Both the position numbers and the translations under genes were made by a program. 64,000 nucleotides of DNA, from the NCBI GenBank assembly GCA_027484445.1, contig JAIXSY010000007.1, positions 62,001 to 126,000 on the forward strand. The letters run 5' to 3'. The DNA is from Verrucomicrobiaceae bacterium (GTDB taxonomy: Bacteria > Verrucomicrobiota > Verrucomicrobiia > Verrucomicrobiales > Verrucomicrobiaceae). This document shows, one piece after another, positions 63,568 through 64,000 of this stretch; position 1 is the first letter of the stretch; each line of letters starts with the position of its first letter. Under the pieces are notes generated by a model. That model was not told where the DNA came from. It saw only the letters and a list, made by a program, of their open reading frames with translations, and did no database searches.

Positions 63568-64000
63568 GTGATCGCCTTCTCTTTCTCATGCCGCCGCCTG
63601 ATGGGTGTGCTTCGACTGCTGTCGTTCGGGCTCGGCACGGGCTTGGCTCAGGAACCAGACGCACCTCGCGTGCAGTGTGTTTATGAAGCGGCGACGCGTC
63701 AGCTCCAAGTAACCACGGCGCAAGGCCGCCGCTTTCGCTTCGGGTTCAATCCCGGCGGTGCGATCTCTTCTGTGCGTGATCTCGACCTCGCGCCTGAGGT
63801 CGAGTTGGTGGGGGATTCTTTCCAAGGCGAAACCACGGATCGTGTCATTCAGTGGACCTATTGGAATGAGCGCTATCTTGCCGCGCCCCATCAGGTCGGT
63901 GATCAAAATCGCCGGGCTAATGTGACGATGGAGGGCTGCTACCACGGCGCTGAGGTCTGCGACGTCTTGGAAACTCCAGCGAGTGGCCATGCCACGGAAC
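63568..64000 (+). CDS. Secreted protein of unknown function (partial, runs off the window)
   Basis: An open frame from GTG 63568, or ATG 63601, runs to the window end. The N-terminus has a signal peptide (LLSFGLGTGLAQ). The rest has beta-rich FRFGFNPGGAISSVRDL and VIQWTYWNERYLAAP stretches that I do not recognise. It follows the XylR-like regulator by 38 bases. It may be a carbohydrate-active or surface protein. Confidence 0.55.
   Translation, partial: MIAFSFSCRRLMGVLRLLSFGLGTGLAQEPDAPRVQCVYEAATRQLQVTTAQGRRFRFGFNPGGAISSVRDLDLAPEVELVGDSFQGETTDRVIQWTYWNERYLAAPHQVGDQNRRANVTMEGCYHGAEVCDVLETPASGHATE

Noticed and set aside
1..64000. CRISPR arrays, tRNA or rRNA genes, insertion sequences
   Set aside because: No regular spaced repeats, no tRNA-like T-loop consensus in a cloverleaf context, no transposase-like proteins were found on reading.

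Overview
The window looks like chromosomal DNA of a Verrucomicrobiota bacterium, probably Verrucomicrobiales (Prosthecobacter or Akkermansia relatives). The strongest marker is a gene string at 23.8-30.9 kb that matches, in order and in protein features, the Akkermansia muciniphila pilus-like cluster Amuc_1102 to Amuc_1098. It includes a homologue of Amuc_1100, the TLR2-signalling envelope protein. Supporting signs are a GHL10 hydrolase, a XylR-type regulator (LacI-like sensor plus AraC output), very long secreted Ig/NHL proteins, a stand-alone OvoA-type methyltransferase, and many start codons with no Shine-Dalgarno motif. I saw no rRNA, tRNA, CRISPR array, prophage or insertion sequence.

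Layout. 0-8 kb: nadC, a secreted GHL10 hydrolase, a secreted protein ending in a toxin-like nuclease domain with a coupled small zinc-ribbon gene, an ovothiol-type methyltransferase, and ilvB-ilvN with a DNA methyltransferase gene between them. 8-18 kb: a minimal histidine kinase, an orphan PotA-type ATPase, a secreted protein of unknown function, a methyltransferase, a membrane protein coupled to a 3-methyladenine glycosylase, an AsmA-like protein coupled to SufE, and an NtrC-type response regulator with a ruined ATPase core. 18-24 kb: tsaD, an M23 peptidase, a PL14-like protein, a glycosyltransferase and UDP-xylose synthase. 23.8-34.2 kb: the pilus/secretin cluster followed by coaE-rho-rnd. 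34-41 kb: a PaaK-like ligase, a LolD-like ATPase, a cyclic-nucleotide-binding protein, two decayed gene fragments, menB, an Ig-like secreted protein and a PfkB kinase. 41.5-50.4 kb: a block of three envelope genes (OmpA-like, Pro-rich HHH anchor, 2,089-residue TPR protein). 50-64 kb: a DUF3820 protein, a PQQ-propeller protein, a ribokinase, a 1,850-residue secreted propeller/NHL protein, a KamA-type radical SAM enzyme, proA, a Trm112-like relic, a XylR-like regulator and the start of another secreted protein.

How the genes work together. The pilus-like cluster supplies an actin-like ATPase fused to a PilN-like arm (PilM-PilN), an Amuc_1100-like protein that fits the PilO position, a bitopic PilP-like protein, a TPR-bearing secretin, and a small periplasmic Ig-like protein. 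It holds no motor ATPase or pilin, so those must lie elsewhere. The coaE-rho-rnd string downstream overlaps codon by codon and is set off from the secretin by a strong terminator. The ilvB/methyltransferase/ilvN group overlaps in the same way.

The best candidates for new biology are the toxin-like secreted protein with its coupled partner, the DNA methyltransferase inside the ilv operon, two signalling proteins with degenerate nucleotide-binding motifs, the apparent capture of the menB start region by an Ig-like gene, and a hairpin intergenic repeat seen twice. All functional calls come from reading motifs and remembered family features. No database search or structure prediction was run.
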